A stretch of DNA of 63,175 bases from Roseburia sp. GTDB lineage: Bacteria > Bacillota > Clostridia > Lachnospirales > Lachnospiraceae. Below, in pieces: positions 35,199 through 44,846 of the stretch. The stretch covers positions 1 through 63,175 of the forward strand of contig JAMPFA010000005.1 in the NCBI GenBank assembly GCA_023664725.1, given 5' to 3'. Below the pieces are notes generated by a model that worked only from the letters and a program-made list of their open reading frames with translations, made no database searches and had not been told where the DNA came from. The number at the start of each line of letters is the position of its first letter. Position 1 is the first letter of the stretch. A program made the position numbers and the translations under genes.

Positions 35199-37013
35199 AT
35201 GAAGAAGAAAAATGCGAAAAAGAAACAGGAGCGGATGCCAGATTTACTAATTCCACTTCTGGTGGTAATCTGCATTTTGCCCCTGATGGTTCATCTTTTG
35301 GTCTACAGCTGTGGCTATGGCACATACGACTGGTATTCCGGCAATGACCTGATAACAGATTTTTACTGCAATGCAAAAAGCAGGATTTTTCATCTTACAG
35401 GGGCGTTTGCCCTTATCATACTGGTGTTTTTCTTTGCTTTTTACCGGGAAAAGACCAAAAACATGAAAGTTTACCTGCCCCTTGCCGGTTACGGGCTTTT
35501 TGTGGTTTTGTCTACGATATTTTCTGTAAATATCCGGGCATCCTGGCAGGGAAATTTTGAATCCTTTGAGACCTGTCTGGTGTTGGTTTTTTATGTGGTG
35601 ATATCCCTGTATGCGTATCAGATAATGGAGTCGGAGCGTGATTATAAAATCATCTGGTACGGGATTCTGGCCGTTACCGGTGTTATGATCGTAATCGGAA
35701 TGTTTCAGGTATTTCACCATGACCTAATGAATTTTTCCTGGGTGCAGCGTCTTTTAATGTCGGCAGAAAATTATGAGATTTATGGCGGGGAGATAGAGGA
35801 TACTTTTACCGGTAATAATGTGTATCTCACGTTATACAATCCCAATTATGCCGGGGTTTTTCTGAATATGATGTTTGCAGTGGTCTTTGTCATGTTTTGG
35901 ACAGAGGTTTCCGGGAAAAAGAAAATCATATATGGAATCTTATCAGGCATTCTCATTGTGCTGGTCTGGTATACCTACTCACGGATGTCCTTTTTCATGC
36001 TTTTCCTCACCGTTTTTCTCGGTGTTTTTCTGGGAGTGAGAAAGGAAAAAAGAAAGGCCTTATATCTGCTGGCGGCAGGCATTTTGGGACTTATTGTGCT
36101 ATTGGCAGTGGCGGATATTGTCATGGGTGGCAGATATCTGGGGCGTATCATAGACAGAAATGACAGGCAGCCGCTTATAAGCCTTACCACAGATCAGGAG
36201 GGGATTTCTATTGTTTATGGCAGGGAAGAGGAAAATTCCAAAGAACTGTTTCCGGTAAAATATGAGTTGTTTTTGCAGGAGGGAAAACTGTACTGCCAGT
36301 TTGAGGGGAAAGAGATTTTGGCCGAACCCTATGAAACCCTGGGACTTCCCATGGAAAAGGAAAGTCAGGCATATTATAACGAAAGGGAAGGAGAGATCTT
36401 GCTCTCACTTGCCGATACCACTTTATCTTTTGTGAAAGAGGAGGACGGGTATGTATATCAGAATTTCAGCGGAAAAACATTTTCTTTGCAGGACGTGGAA
36501 AAAGCAGATTTCCATGGGCTGGAATACTTGTTTTCAGCCAGAGGGTACATATGGTCTAGGACATTGCCACTGTTAAAAAAGTATCTTTTTCTGGGAAGTG
36601 GACCGGATACTTATGCGGAAGCTTTTCCCCAGGAGGATGTAGCGGGGAAAATCGTTTATGCAGATAATCCCGACCGTGTGATAGAGAAAGGCCACAATGA
36701 TTATCTTACAAAGTGGGTACAGACAGGAGGGCTTTCTGTGGTCTGCCTGATTATTTTTTATGTTATCATTTTAAGTATGGGCTGGAAGGTATATGGGAGA
36801 GGAAGGCAGATACAGAATTTATCAGGAGACAGTGCGGGGGGAGAATGTACTTTTTGTTACAGAATAGGGCTTGGGTGTTATGTGGGATGTATCGTTTTCA
36901 TGGCATCCTCTCTCACCAATGACTCCACTTTGCAGACAGGGCCTGTCTTTTGGGTTTTTACGGGGATTTTGCTTTCGAGTGCAGTAAATTGCAGAAATAA
37001 GAATGAGAAGTAA
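35199..37013 (+). CDS. O-antigen ligase-like membrane protein
   Basis: A 604-residue protein with roughly ten membrane helices: nine within residues 15-310 and one or two after residue 520. The outside domain between them (about 315-510) ends in the Wzy_C-like EKGHNDYLTKWVQTGGLSV. This pattern fits O-antigen ligases/polymerases that transfer glycans or secondary wall polymers. A big soluble insert before the HND motif is unusual but occurs in Firmicutes members. GGGAGT lies before the ATG. It is a single gene. Confidence 0.78.
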   Translation: MKKKNAKKKQERMPDLLIPLLVVICILPLMVHLLVYSCGYGTYDWYSGNDLITDFYCNAKSRIFHLTGAFALIILVFFFAFYREKTKNMKVYLPLAGYGLFVVLSTIFSVNIRASWQGNFESFETCLVLVFYVVISLYAYQIMESERDYKIIWYGILAVTGVMIVIGMFQVFHHDLMNFSWVQRLLMSAENYEIYGGEIEDTFTGNNVYLTLYNPNYAGVFLNMMFAVVFVMFWTEVSGKKKIIYGILSGILIVLVWYTYSRMSFFMLFLTVFLGVFLGVRKEKRKALYLLAAGILGLIVLLAVADIVMGGRYLGRIIDRNDRQPLISLTTDQEGISIVYGREEENSKELFPVKYELFLQEGKLYCQFEGKEILAEPYETLGLPMEKESQAYYNEREGEILLSLADTTLSFVKEEDGYVYQNFSGKTFSLQDVEKADFHGLEYLFSARGYIWSRTLPLLKKYLFLGSGPDTYAEAFPQEDVAGKIVYADNPDRVIEKGHNDYLTKWVQTGGLSVVCLIIFYVIILSMGWKVYGRGRQIQNLSGDSAGGECTFCYRIGLGCYVGCIVFMASSLTNDSTLQTGPVFWVFTGILLSSAVNCRNKNEK

Positions 37014-37081
37014 GACTTGCTGATTTCTTTGCATGGGAGTATAATATTTTGCAGACAAGTTTTTGAGAGGAGAACGACAGT

Positions 37082-37312
37082 ATGATGAATCCAGCGTCAT
37101 TATTTCAGATGAAAGCATTGTGGGACAGGTTTGTTGCAAACCATCCCAAGTTTCCAAAGTTTTTGCAGGCAGCGACAGCCTCATCCATAGATGAGGGAAC
37201 GATAATCGAGGTGAAGATCACAAAGGCAAACGGAGATTCCATCGCCTCAAATATAAAAGTGACTGCCGATGACCTGCAGTTGTTCCAGGAGATTAAGAAT
37301 ATTGCAGGATAA
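37082..37312 (+). CDS. small hypothetical protein, 76 aa
   Basis: It begins MMNPASLFQMKALWDRF and includes NHPKFPKFLQAA and EGTIIEVKITKANGDSIASN. The form, an N-terminal helix then a two-strand end, is one I associate with an uncharacterised short protein common in Lachnospiraceae. GAGAGGAG lies upstream. It ends 10 bases before the next gene. Confidence 0.6.
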   Translation: MMNPASLFQMKALWDRFVANHPKFPKFLQAATASSIDEGTIIEVKITKANGDSIASNIKVTADDLQLFQEIKNIAG

Positions 37313-37322
37313 TAATTTTTCC

Positions 37323-37826
37323 ATGCCGGATTGGATGGAGAGCGGGAGGCTGACCCTGTATCCCATGACAGAAGAGGAACTTTTGGCGTTGCTTGAGGAA
37401 GAGCAGGATCTTCTGCCGGAGTCGGTGCTCTCCCCTGTGATCCGAAGGGCCATCCGAAGTAAGATATCTAAGATGAAAAAAGCTCCGGAGGAAGTACACC
37501 CCTGGTTTACCTACTGGCGTATTACAGATAAAGAGGGGAATGGAGTTGGGCTGATCGGCGGGAAAGGTCTTCCGGGAGAAGACGGTGTGGTGGAACTTGG
37601 ATATGCCATGGCCCGGGAATATCGCCGGATAGGGTATATGACAGAGGCGCTTTTCGCATTTCTTGACTGGCTGTATGAGTGCCCCTTTTGCACCGGAGTT
37701 AGGCTTAGGATACTGCCGGCAAATCTACCGTCTTTGAAAACAGCGGAATCCTGCGGCTTTTTTCAGACAGGACAGGAGGATATTTATCTTTTGTACCTGT
37801 ATAAATTTGATAATTATGGCGAATAA
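37323..37826 (+). CDS. GNAT family N-acetyltransferase (167 aa)
   Basis: A RimJ-like GNAT enzyme. ELGYAMAREYRRIGYMTEALFAFLDWLY carries the acetyl-CoA loop RRIGYMTEA, and LPANLPSLKTAESCGFFQTG is the ending motif. The early ESGRLTLYPMTEEELLALL is the usual opening. The start at 37323 is likely, though a second ATG lies 4 codons later and neither has a strong ribosome site. Confidence 0.82.
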   Translation: MPDWMESGRLTLYPMTEEELLALLEEEQDLLPESVLSPVIRRAIRSKISKMKKAPEEVHPWFTYWRITDKEGNGVGLIGGKGLPGEDGVVELGYAMAREYRRIGYMTEALFAFLDWLYECPFCTGVRLRILPANLPSLKTAESCGFFQTGQEDIYLLYLYKFDNYGE

Positions 37827-37982
37827 ACATAAAAAAGATTGAATTATATTATACAGTATATTAAAATACATGTAAAGCATATTTTCTTATTTCATGGGAT
37901 CGAATCCTATGGGAATCTAAGCGTAATTTTTCTATTTCATAAAAATCTTTAGGAAATTCATGCTTACATTCACTTATTTTAA
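37827..37982. other. AT-rich spacer with a possible minus-strand gene end
   Basis: A minus-strand frame reads CKHEFPKDFYEIEKLRLDSH and on to a stop near 37868 and has coding-like composition, but it has no start and no recognised family. It meets the plus-strand remnant that follows. Confidence 0.25.
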
Positions 37983-38351
37983 AAGCAGGAGGAAAAAGCA
38001 ATCCATCATGCAGTGCATTTGGCAGAAGGGATAAAAGATGAGGAAGTTCAGACTTACCTTCTGGCAGGTTTAATGGTGTTTGCAGATAAAGCGATTGACC
38101 AGGAAGCAGCAGAAGAAATATGGAGGCGTATATATATGACAAAGTTTGACAGATTGATTGGATTAGAAATAGAGAAAGGGATAGAAAAAGGGTTAGCACA
38201 GGCGGTAGAACAGGCGGAAAGAAAAGCCGCCAGTGAAACCGCCCGTCAGATGTTTGGTGACGGTATAGAACTTTCTAAAGTGAAACGTTATGTACATCTG
38301 TCTGATGATGAGCGGATACGGTTGCAGCAGGAAGTTCATGCCATCTCTTGA
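37983..38351 (+). pseudogene. C-terminal remnant of an Rpn-like or related protein
   Basis: An open frame of about 122 codons without an initiation codon; the first possible start is a GTG at 38013 with its ribosome-like AGGAGG 20 bases away. The tail GLEIEKGIEKGLAQAVEQAERKA is the charged repeat found at the ends of many Rpn/PD-(D/E)XK family proteins, and MFGDGIELSKVKRY with a final helix follows. The N-terminal nuclease part is missing, so it is probably a truncated copy. The precise family is uncertain. Confidence 0.55.
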
Positions 38352-38424
38352 AAAATCCGTTCCAGAATGTTATAATAATCACGCTATGTAGAATGACATC
38401 GAAATAGAGAAAAAGGAGAGAAAT

Positions 38425-39900
38425 ATGTTCGCTGACGAAAATGTAATTAAAATCAAACATGAAGTTTTGTATGAAGTTGCAAAATTGGCATTTGAAGGAA
38501 CATTAGAGCAGGAGAAGGAACATATAGCAGGCAAATTAGTTCCAGGTCCCAAGCCTCAGTTCCGTTGCTGTATTTACAAAGAGAGAGAAATTATCCGCCA
38601 GCGGGTGCGCCTTGCAGAGGGCAAAGCCCCGGGGCCGGTAGATGACGGAAACATTATCCAGGTTATCAGTTCCGCCTGCGAGGATTGTCCGATTTCCAGC
38701 TATGTAGTGACAGACAACTGCCAGAACTGTATTGGAAAAGCCTGTATCAATGCCTGCAAATTCGGCGCAATCTCCATCGGGGATAAACGTTCCCATATCG
38801 ATGCATCCAAGTGTAAGGAGTGCGGCAAGTGTGCCAGCGCCTGTCCGTATCATGCAATTGCGGGATTAAAGCGTCCCTGTAAATATAATTGTCCGGTAAA
38901 TGCCATTACATATGACGCAAACGGCATTTCCGTCATCGATGAGAAAAAATGTATCCGTTGCGGTCTTTGTATACATAAATGCCCCTTCGGGGCAATTGGT
39001 TCTAAGACATTCATTGTGGATGTAGTGGAAGCCATCAAGTCTAACAAACCGGTGTACGCTATTTTAGCTCCTGCCACAGAAGGGCAGTTTGGCCCGGATA
39101 TCACTATGGAGAGCTGGCGAAAAGCGGCAAAGCTTGTGGGATTTGACGATTTGATTGAGGCAGGACTGGGAGGAGATATGACCACCCAGGCAGAGGGAGA
39201 TGAGTGGTATGAGGCATACCAGAAAGGTGAGAAAAAGACCACATCCTGCTGTCCGGGATTTGTAAATATGATCAAAAATCATTACCCGGAGCTTTTGGAT
39301 AAAGTTTCCACGGCAGTTTCTCCCATGTGTGCAGTTTCCCGTATGCTCAAGGCAAAAGAGCCCGATGCGGTTACCGTGTTTATTGGGCCATGTATTGCCA
39401 AGAAATCGGAGGCAAAAGACCACAATATTCCGGGAAATGTAGATTATGCCCTGACATACAGTGAGATCCGTGCTATTATGAAAGCAAGAGGCGTGGAGCT
39501 GCTTCCGGCAGACAATGATTACCAGGAGTCCTCCACCTACGGAAAACGTTTTGGAAATTCCGGCGGTGTCACTGCAGCAGTGTTAGAGTATATGAAAGAA
39601 AAAGATTACGATTGTGATCCGAAAGTATGCAAGGCAAACGGTGCGGCTGAGTGTAAGAAAGCACTGCTTCTGTTAAAGGCAGGAAAATTGCAGGAAGACT
39701 TTATCGAAGGTATGGCCTGTGTGGGAGGCTGCGTCGGCGGTCCAAGCGCATTCAAGGATCAGATGTTGGCAAAGAAGGACAGGGATACCCTGATCGGTCA
39801 GGCGGATGAGCGCACGATCATAGGAAACTTAGGTCAGTATGATATGAAGAAGTTCTCTATGCACCGGGTAGAGCATGGAAGCGAACAGGCAGCAGAATAG
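38425..39900 (+). CDS. monomeric [FeFe] hydrogenase, group B type
   Basis: A 491-residue iron-only hydrogenase with 2[4Fe-4S] ferredoxin-like Cys clusters in residues 80-195 (for example CEDCPISSY, NCQNCIGKAC, KCKECGKCASACPYHA, KCIRCGLCIHKCPFGA). The H-cluster motifs are TSCCPGFV (L1), GPCIAKKSEA (L2) and EGMACVGGCVGGP (L3). L1 has Phe where Trp is usual and L2 has Gly-Pro-Cys rather than Met-Pro-Cys, both as expected for the divergent group B. It likely evolves hydrogen from reduced ferredoxin. AAAAGGAG lies upstream and a small 85-residue gene follows. Confidence 0.9.
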   Translation: MFADENVIKIKHEVLYEVAKLAFEGTLEQEKEHIAGKLVPGPKPQFRCCIYKEREIIRQRVRLAEGKAPGPVDDGNIIQVISSACEDCPISSYVVTDNCQNCIGKACINACKFGAISIGDKRSHIDASKCKECGKCASACPYHAIAGLKRPCKYNCPVNAITYDANGISVIDEKKCIRCGLCIHKCPFGAIGSKTFIVDVVEAIKSNKPVYAILAPATEGQFGPDITMESWRKAAKLVGFDDLIEAGLGGDMTTQAEGDEWYEAYQKGEKKTTSCCPGFVNMIKNHYPELLDKVSTAVSPMCAVSRMLKAKEPDAVTVFIGPCIAKKSEAKDHNIPGNVDYALTYSEIRAIMKARGVELLPADNDYQESSTYGKRFGNSGGVTAAVLEYMKEKDYDCDPKVCKANGAAECKKALLLLKAGKLQEDFIEGMACVGGCVGGPSAFKDQMLAKKDRDTLIGQADERTIIGNLGQYDMKKFSMHRVEHGSEQAAE

Positions 39901-39913
39901 GTTTTGGTGTAAA

Positions 39914-40171
39914 ATGAAAGCAGAAACAGATACAGAAGTATGCAGAGTGGCAGACTTAAATGTAAAAGAAAAAGTGATGTACGCCTTGATGAAAGCCGGT
40001 GTACCATATGCGGAAGAGTGGGAGAAAGTGTCCGTTATGAAGCGGAAGCGATATAACGGCGCAAAAGAAATTTGCGTAATCATCACCCACTTGGGTAAAG
40101 CAGAGCTGGCAAAAAAAGTAATCCAGGATCTTGGAGATGAGATTGGCAGTGAGATTTTCTGGCCGTCCTAA
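39914..40171 (+). CDS. hypothetical protein, 85 aa, downstream of hydrogenase
   Basis: It starts MKAETDTEVCRVADLNVKEK, 13 bases after the hydrogenase stop and without its own promoter, and ends in a strong terminator, so the two genes share a transcript. It is basic in the centre (KRKRYNGAKEICVII) with one Cys pair spaced far apart. No family is recognised; a role linked to the hydrogenase is only suggested by position. Confidence 0.55.
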   Translation: MKAETDTEVCRVADLNVKEKVMYALMKAGVPYAEEWEKVSVMKRKRYNGAKEICVIITHLGKAELAKKVIQDLGDEIGSEIFWPS

Positions 40172-40186
40172 TTACCAGTTTATACC

Positions 40187-40215
40187 AAAGAGGGTATGCA
40201 ACGCATACCCTCTTT
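40187..40215 (+). terminator. terminator of the hydrogenase operon
   Basis: AAAGAGGGTATGC (40187-40199) pairs exactly with GCATACCCTCTTT (40203-40215) around AAC, followed by a T. An in-frame ATG of the next gene at 40196 lies inside this stem and so cannot be its start. Confidence 0.88.
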
Positions 40216-40249
40216 TGTCGAGAAATATCCGTTGTGGGAGGTCACAGTT

Positions 40250-41269
40250 TTGGAAAATACGGTATCAGAAGAATTCAGAGTTTATGTCTCTGCCGATGAG
40301 AGGGAGCAGGCAGATTTCAGAACCATTGGAGAAGCAATCCAGGCACTGCCGGGAGAGGAACAGATTCCCGCAGTAATAAAAATCGCTCCGGGAACATATC
40401 ATGAAAAACTGGAGTTAAGAAGAGCAAATGTAAGGCTGGAAGGGACAGGAAATAAGCCTGGCGATACGATCATTACCTATGATGATTACGGTTTTTATCG
40501 GTTTCCCGATGGAAGCAAGAGAGGAACTTTCCGTTCTTATACCTTCCTGGTATACACCCACGATGTCCTTTTCAAAAACCTGACAATTGAAAATCCTTCC
40601 GCTCCCTCTGTGGAAAAAGGTCAGGCAATCGCATTGTATGCGGAGGGGAATCATATTTTTGCGGAAAACTGTCATATATTAGGACATCAGGACACCTTAT
40701 TTATCGGGCCTTTGCCGGAAAAGGAGTATGAGCCAAATGGTTTTGCAGGCCCTACAGAACATGCCCCGAGAATAAATGGCTATCAGCATTATAAAAACTG
40801 CAAGATCAGCGGAGATATCGACTTTATCTTTGGCAGCGGGACAGCTTTCTTTGAGCATTGTACCATCATATCAGAGCCAAGGCTGGATGCAGAGGGAAAT
40901 CTGCTGAAAGACCAGGGCTATGTGACGGCCCCCTCCACACCAAAAGACCAGCCCTACGGTTTTGTGTTCCATAACTGTGAATTTGTAAGCGACTGTCCCA
41001 AAGCTTCTGTATACCTGGGACGCCCATGGAGGGATTACGGCAGATGCGTGTTGATAGACTGTAAGCTTGGTGCACATATCCATCCAAAAGGGTTTCATGA
41101 CTGGGAAAAGCCACATGCGCACAACACCTTATTTTTCGGGGAATATGGCAGTGTGGGGGAAGGAGCCTCAGGAGCCAGAGCAGATTTTGTCACTGGGTTA
41201 AAGCCAGAGGAAGTCTTGGCATACAAGGAAGAACATATAAAAAATAGTACAACGCAGAGAAGTCAATAA
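40250..41269 (+). CDS. pectinesterase family protein
   Basis: A 339-residue right-handed beta-helix enzyme. It has FRTIGEAIQALPG, IKIAPGTYHEKLEL, AENCHILGHQDTLF (catalytic Gln/Asp region), GDIDFIFGSGTAFFE (the nucleophilic Asp) and LGRPWRDYGR (the conserved Arg and Trp). It has no signal peptide, so it would act inside the cell on imported pectin oligomers. The TTG at 40250 has GGGAGG 8 bases upstream. Confidence 0.88.
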   Translation: MENTVSEEFRVYVSADEREQADFRTIGEAIQALPGEEQIPAVIKIAPGTYHEKLELRRANVRLEGTGNKPGDTIITYDDYGFYRFPDGSKRGTFRSYTFLVYTHDVLFKNLTIENPSAPSVEKGQAIALYAEGNHIFAENCHILGHQDTLFIGPLPEKEYEPNGFAGPTEHAPRINGYQHYKNCKISGDIDFIFGSGTAFFEHCTIISEPRLDAEGNLLKDQGYVTAPSTPKDQPYGFVFHNCEFVSDCPKASVYLGRPWRDYGRCVLIDCKLGAHIHPKGFHDWEKPHAHNTLFFGEYGSVGEGASGARADFVTGLKPEEVLAYKEEHIKNSTTQRSQ

Positions 41270-41317
41270 GTAGAACATCCAATGAACAAAAAGCATAAAT
41301 CGAGAGGAGACACAAAA

Positions 41318-42601
41318 GTGAACAAACAACCCTTCATATCAAAAGAAAAACTGGAAGAGATCGCACAGCAATACCCCACCCCCTTTCACCTGTACGATGA
41401 AAAGGGAATCCGGGAAAACGCCAGGGAAGTAAAGGAAGCCTTCGCCTGGAATAAAGGTTTCCGGGAGTACTATGCGGTAAAAGCCAACGCAAATCCCTTT
41501 TTAATCAATATCTTAAAAGAATACGGCTGCGGCACAGACTGCTCATCCATGACAGAGCTGATGTTATCCGATGCATTAGGATTTTCCGGTGAGGAGATCA
41601 TGTTTTCCTCCAATGACACTCCGGCGGAGGAGTTTATATTTGCAGATCAGATTGGTGCAACCATCAACTTAGATGATTTTACCCATATAGAATTTCTGGA
41701 AAAGACCATCGGCCATATCCCGGAGACCATAAGCTGCCGATTTAATCCCGGCGGAATCTTTCAGATGAGCAACGGCATTATGGATAACCCGGGAGATGCC
41801 AAGTACGGATTTACAAAAGACCAGCTCTTTGAGGGATTTAAGATTTTAAAGGAGAAGGGCGCAAAGCATTTCGGCGTCCATGCATTTCTCGCCAGCAACA
41901 CAGTGACAAACGAGTATTACCCCATGCTGGCAAAGACACTGTTTGAGCTGGTGGTGGAGTTGAAAAAGGAAACTGGGTGTGACATCCGCTTTATCAACTT
42001 GTCCGGCGGGGTGGGCATCCCCTACACACCGGACCAGACACCAAACGATATCCGCATGATCGGTGAGGGAGTGCGGAAGGTATACGAGGAGATCCTTGTC
42101 CCTGCCGGACTTTCCGATGTGGCAATCTACACAGAGATGGGGCGTTTTATGATGGGACCTTACGGTTGCCTGGTGACAAAAGCCATCCATGAGAAGCACA
42201 CCCACAAGGAGTACATTGGTGTGGATGCCTGTGCAGTGAACTTAATGCGTCCGGCCATGTACGGGGCATACCATCACATTACGGTTATGGGAAAGGAAAA
42301 TGAGCCCTGTGACCACAAATATGATGTTACAGGCTCCCTCTGTGAAAACAACGACAAATTTGCCGTTGACCGGATGCTGCCAAAGATTGATATAGGAGAC
42401 CTGCTGGTGATCCACGACACAGGCGCCCACGGCTTTTCCATGGGCTATAACTACAACGGCAAATTGAAATCTGCGGAGATTTTATGGAAGGAGGATGGAA
42501 GCTTTCAGATGATCCGCCGCAGTGAGACACCGGAAGATTATTTCAGAACTTTTGACTGCTTTGATATTTTGAAAGATATGAAAAATCCGGGGGATAGGTA
42601 G
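41318..42601 (+). CDS. lysA: diaminopimelate decarboxylase
   Basis: The last step of lysine synthesis, or a decarboxylase of the same PLP family. The 427 residues include the PLP lysine in YYAVKANANPF, the glycine-rich NLSGGVGIPYTP, and the substrate residues in TEMGRFMMGP and LCENNDKFAVDR. GTG 41318 has GAGAGGAG 8 bases before it; the ATG at 41282 has none. It is followed after 3 bases by a cell-wall amidase, and DAP links both to peptidoglycan. Confidence 0.85.
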   Translation: MNKQPFISKEKLEEIAQQYPTPFHLYDEKGIRENAREVKEAFAWNKGFREYYAVKANANPFLINILKEYGCGTDCSSMTELMLSDALGFSGEEIMFSSNDTPAEEFIFADQIGATINLDDFTHIEFLEKTIGHIPETISCRFNPGGIFQMSNGIMDNPGDAKYGFTKDQLFEGFKILKEKGAKHFGVHAFLASNTVTNEYYPMLAKTLFELVVELKKETGCDIRFINLSGGVGIPYTPDQTPNDIRMIGEGVRKVYEEILVPAGLSDVAIYTEMGRFMMGPYGCLVTKAIHEKHTHKEYIGVDACAVNLMRPAMYGAYHHITVMGKENEPCDHKYDVTGSLCENNDKFAVDRMLPKIDIGDLLVIHDTGAHGFSMGYNYNGKLKSAEILWKEDGSFQMIRRSETPEDYFRTFDCFDILKDMKNPGDR

Positions 42602-42604
42602 GGA

Positions 42605-43372
42605 ATGAGCTTGGAAGATAGAAATGAACAGTTGGAATACGAACAGCAAAGGGCGCTGCGCCGAAAAAAAATGCGGAAGAAACGCCAGAGGGAAGCTGTT
42701 TTAAAACTGGCCCTGTCTGTCTTTTTCATCGTCATTCTGGCTGTGACAGTGGTTCAGGTGAGAAGCGTTATATTGAAAAAGAGCGGGAAGCCTGCGGTAA
42801 AAGAGATCATCCTTCCCCCAAAGACAGTGAAGACGCCGCCGGATTACGATGTGCAGCTTTTGGATGTGAACGAGTACTCGAGGCCGGGGACTCCTCTTAA
42901 AAAGGTCAACGGAATTGTGGTGCATTACACGGCAAATCCTGGCACAAGTGCCCAGAACAACAGAGATTATTTCCAGGGGCTTTCTGTTACCGGAGAGACT
43001 TCTGTCAGCAGCCATTTTGTCATTGGAATTGAGGGGGAGCTGATCCAGTGCGTGCCCTGCAATGAGGTGGCCTACGCCTCCAATGACAGAAATTCAGACA
43101 CTATATCCATTGAGTGCTGCATCCCGGATGAGACGGGAAAGTTTTCGGACAGTACATACGAAACGCTGGTGCATCTGACGGCATGGCTGATGGGCCGTTA
43201 TGATCTGAAGACGGAGGATGTGATCCGCCACTATGACGTGACGGGGAAAAACTGCCCCAAGTATTTTGTGGAGTACCCTTCGGCCTGGGAGCAGTTTAAA
43301 AAGGATGTGAATTCCTATATTGAAATTTATGGCACAAGGGAAGTTTTGGAGGATACGGAGACTTCCAAATAG
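42605..43372 (+). CDS. membrane-anchored N-acetylmuramoyl-L-alanine amidase (Amidase_2)
   Basis: A 255-residue protein with a cytoplasmic basic start, one membrane helix (LALSVFFIVILAVTVV, about residues 37-52) and an outside Amidase_2 domain. Zinc ligands are visible: His in GIVVHYTANPG and the His and Cys of RHYDVTGKNCPKYF. The glutamic or Tyr active-site positions appear in HFVIGIEGELIQC and SIECC. It cleaves the MurNAc-L-Ala bond. It begins 3 bases after lysA and ends at a terminator. Confidence 0.88.
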   Translation: MSLEDRNEQLEYEQQRALRRKKMRKKRQREAVLKLALSVFFIVILAVTVVQVRSVILKKSGKPAVKEIILPPKTVKTPPDYDVQLLDVNEYSRPGTPLKKVNGIVVHYTANPGTSAQNNRDYFQGLSVTGETSVSSHFVIGIEGELIQCVPCNEVAYASNDRNSDTISIECCIPDETGKFSDSTYETLVHLTAWLMGRYDLKTEDVIRHYDVTGKNCPKYFVEYPSAWEQFKKDVNSYIEIYGTREVLEDTETSK

Positions 43373-43400
43373 TTCCGGTATGTGTCACATTGAGAACAGA

Positions 43401-43437
43401 AAAGAGCTGCGACTTTTATAGTCAGCAGCTCTTTTTT
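43401..43437. terminator. terminator between the amidase and SpoVB-like genes
   Basis: AAAGAGCTGC and GAC pair with GTC and GCAGCTCTTT around a short loop, with six T after it and an A-rich side, so it can serve both converging genes. Confidence 0.85.
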
Positions 43438-43456
43438 CCCGAATATCCAAAAGTTA

Positions 43457-44794
43457 TCACAGATCATCCTGCCCCCGCAGCCTTTTTTTCCACAGGATCC
43501 ACACAGAGAGGGATGCAGTAAAAATCTGGCTGAACAGCATGCCGATCAGACATGCCTTTAGCCCGTAGACAGGAACCAGGGCGTAGATAAAGAGAATACG
43601 GATCAGGCTTCCTGCCAGGTTTAAGAGGAAGGGGTATCCTGCCATCCCCAGGCCGTGGAGAATGGAGGAGAGGATGGAGGTCAGAAACAGAAAGGGGCAG
43701 ATAAAGCTTAACATAGTGATAAATCTGCCTGCCAGTGCGTTGCAGAAAAGCACATCCCCAATCCATTGTCCGGTGACGAGAAATCCTGCTGTACATACAA
43801 TGCCAAAGAGGAGACATCCAAAGATGGTTCCGCCGATGGTGCGGTTGATCTTTTCGGTGTCTTTTTTGCTGTCCGCCTCTGCAATAATGGGAAGCAGCAT
43901 GACGGAGACGGAATTGGAAAAGACGGTGGGAAACATTACTATGGAAAAAGCCATGCCGGTCAAAACTCCGTATATGCTTAGGGCGTCACTTTGGGAGTAG
44001 CCAAAGAGCCTTAGCCTGGCAGGAATTAAAATAGATTCAAAGCTTGCAAACAGGGTGAGAGTCAGCCGGTTTGCCGTTAAGGGCAGGGAGTAAAAAAGCA
44101 GTTTTGCCCCGGGATGTTTTACAGGATCTGCACTTTTGGGGAGAGATTTTTTTTCCTGAAAAAACAGGGCGGTAACGCAGAAGAGAAAAGCTGCGGCTTC
44201 CCCCGCCACAAGGCCCCAGACTGCAAGGGAGGCATCCATTGCAATGCCCTCCTGGCTTTTCACCTGGCAGGCAAAAAATACAAAGAGAACCCGGATGCCC
44301 TGCTCTGCAAGAGAAGAGAGAGCGGGGACGCCGGCTTTTTTCTTCCCGTAATAGTAGCCGTGGATACAGGAGTGTATGGCGGCAAGGGGAACAGAGCAGG
44401 CGAGAATCCTGATCAGGGGGGTACACCTTGGCTCCAGCAGAATATTTTCTGCGATAAAGCTGTCAAAATAGAACAGTATATATACCGTGGCCAGGGACAA
44501 CATTCCTGAGGCTAGGATACCTGCCCGAAGGAAGCGTCTTGGAGCTCTAGGATCTTTTTGCTGATATTCTGCAACATATTTGGACAGTGCAGTGGAGATG
44601 CCTGCGGTGGTGATGGCAAAGCAGATGGTGGAGATGGGAAAAATAAGCTGATAGATACCCAGTCCTTCTGCACCGATTGCCCGTGATAGGAATATCTTAT
44701 AGAAGAACCCGATAATTTTGCCCAGGATACCGGCAAAGGACAATAGCAGCGTCCCGGACACAATAGGGTTCTTTAATTTATTTTGTATTTTCAT
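43457..44794 (-). CDS. SpoVB-like polysaccharide flippase (MVF/MATE superfamily)
   Basis: A 445-residue protein with about twelve to fourteen membrane helices. The opening TLLLSFAGILGKIIGFFYKIFLSRAIG and YQLIFPISTICFAITTAGI are typical of SpoVB/MurJ-like flippases. It could move lipid-linked precursors of cortex or wall glycans. The start at 44794 lacks a good ribosome site, and a TATACT box lies only 4 bases before the ATG, so the true start or leader length is uncertain. Confidence 0.85.
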   Translation of the reverse strand: MKIQNKLKNPIVSGTLLLSFAGILGKIIGFFYKIFLSRAIGAEGLGIYQLIFPISTICFAITTAGISTALSKYVAEYQQKDPRAPRRFLRAGILASGMLSLATVYILFYFDSFIAENILLEPRCTPLIRILACSVPLAAIHSCIHGYYYGKKKAGVPALSSLAEQGIRVLFVFFACQVKSQEGIAMDASLAVWGLVAGEAAAFLFCVTALFFQEKKSLPKSADPVKHPGAKLLFYSLPLTANRLTLTLFASFESILIPARLRLFGYSQSDALSIYGVLTGMAFSIVMFPTVFSNSVSVMLLPIIAEADSKKDTEKINRTIGGTIFGCLLFGIVCTAGFLVTGQWIGDVLFCNALAGRFITMLSFICPFLFLTSILSSILHGLGMAGYPFLLNLAGSLIRILFIYALVPVYGLKACLIGMLFSQIFTASLSVWILWKKRLRGQDDL

Positions 44795-44846
44795 AATAGT
44801 ATACCAAAATAGTGTTTTTGTATTATATGAGAAATGGAGTGTAAAA

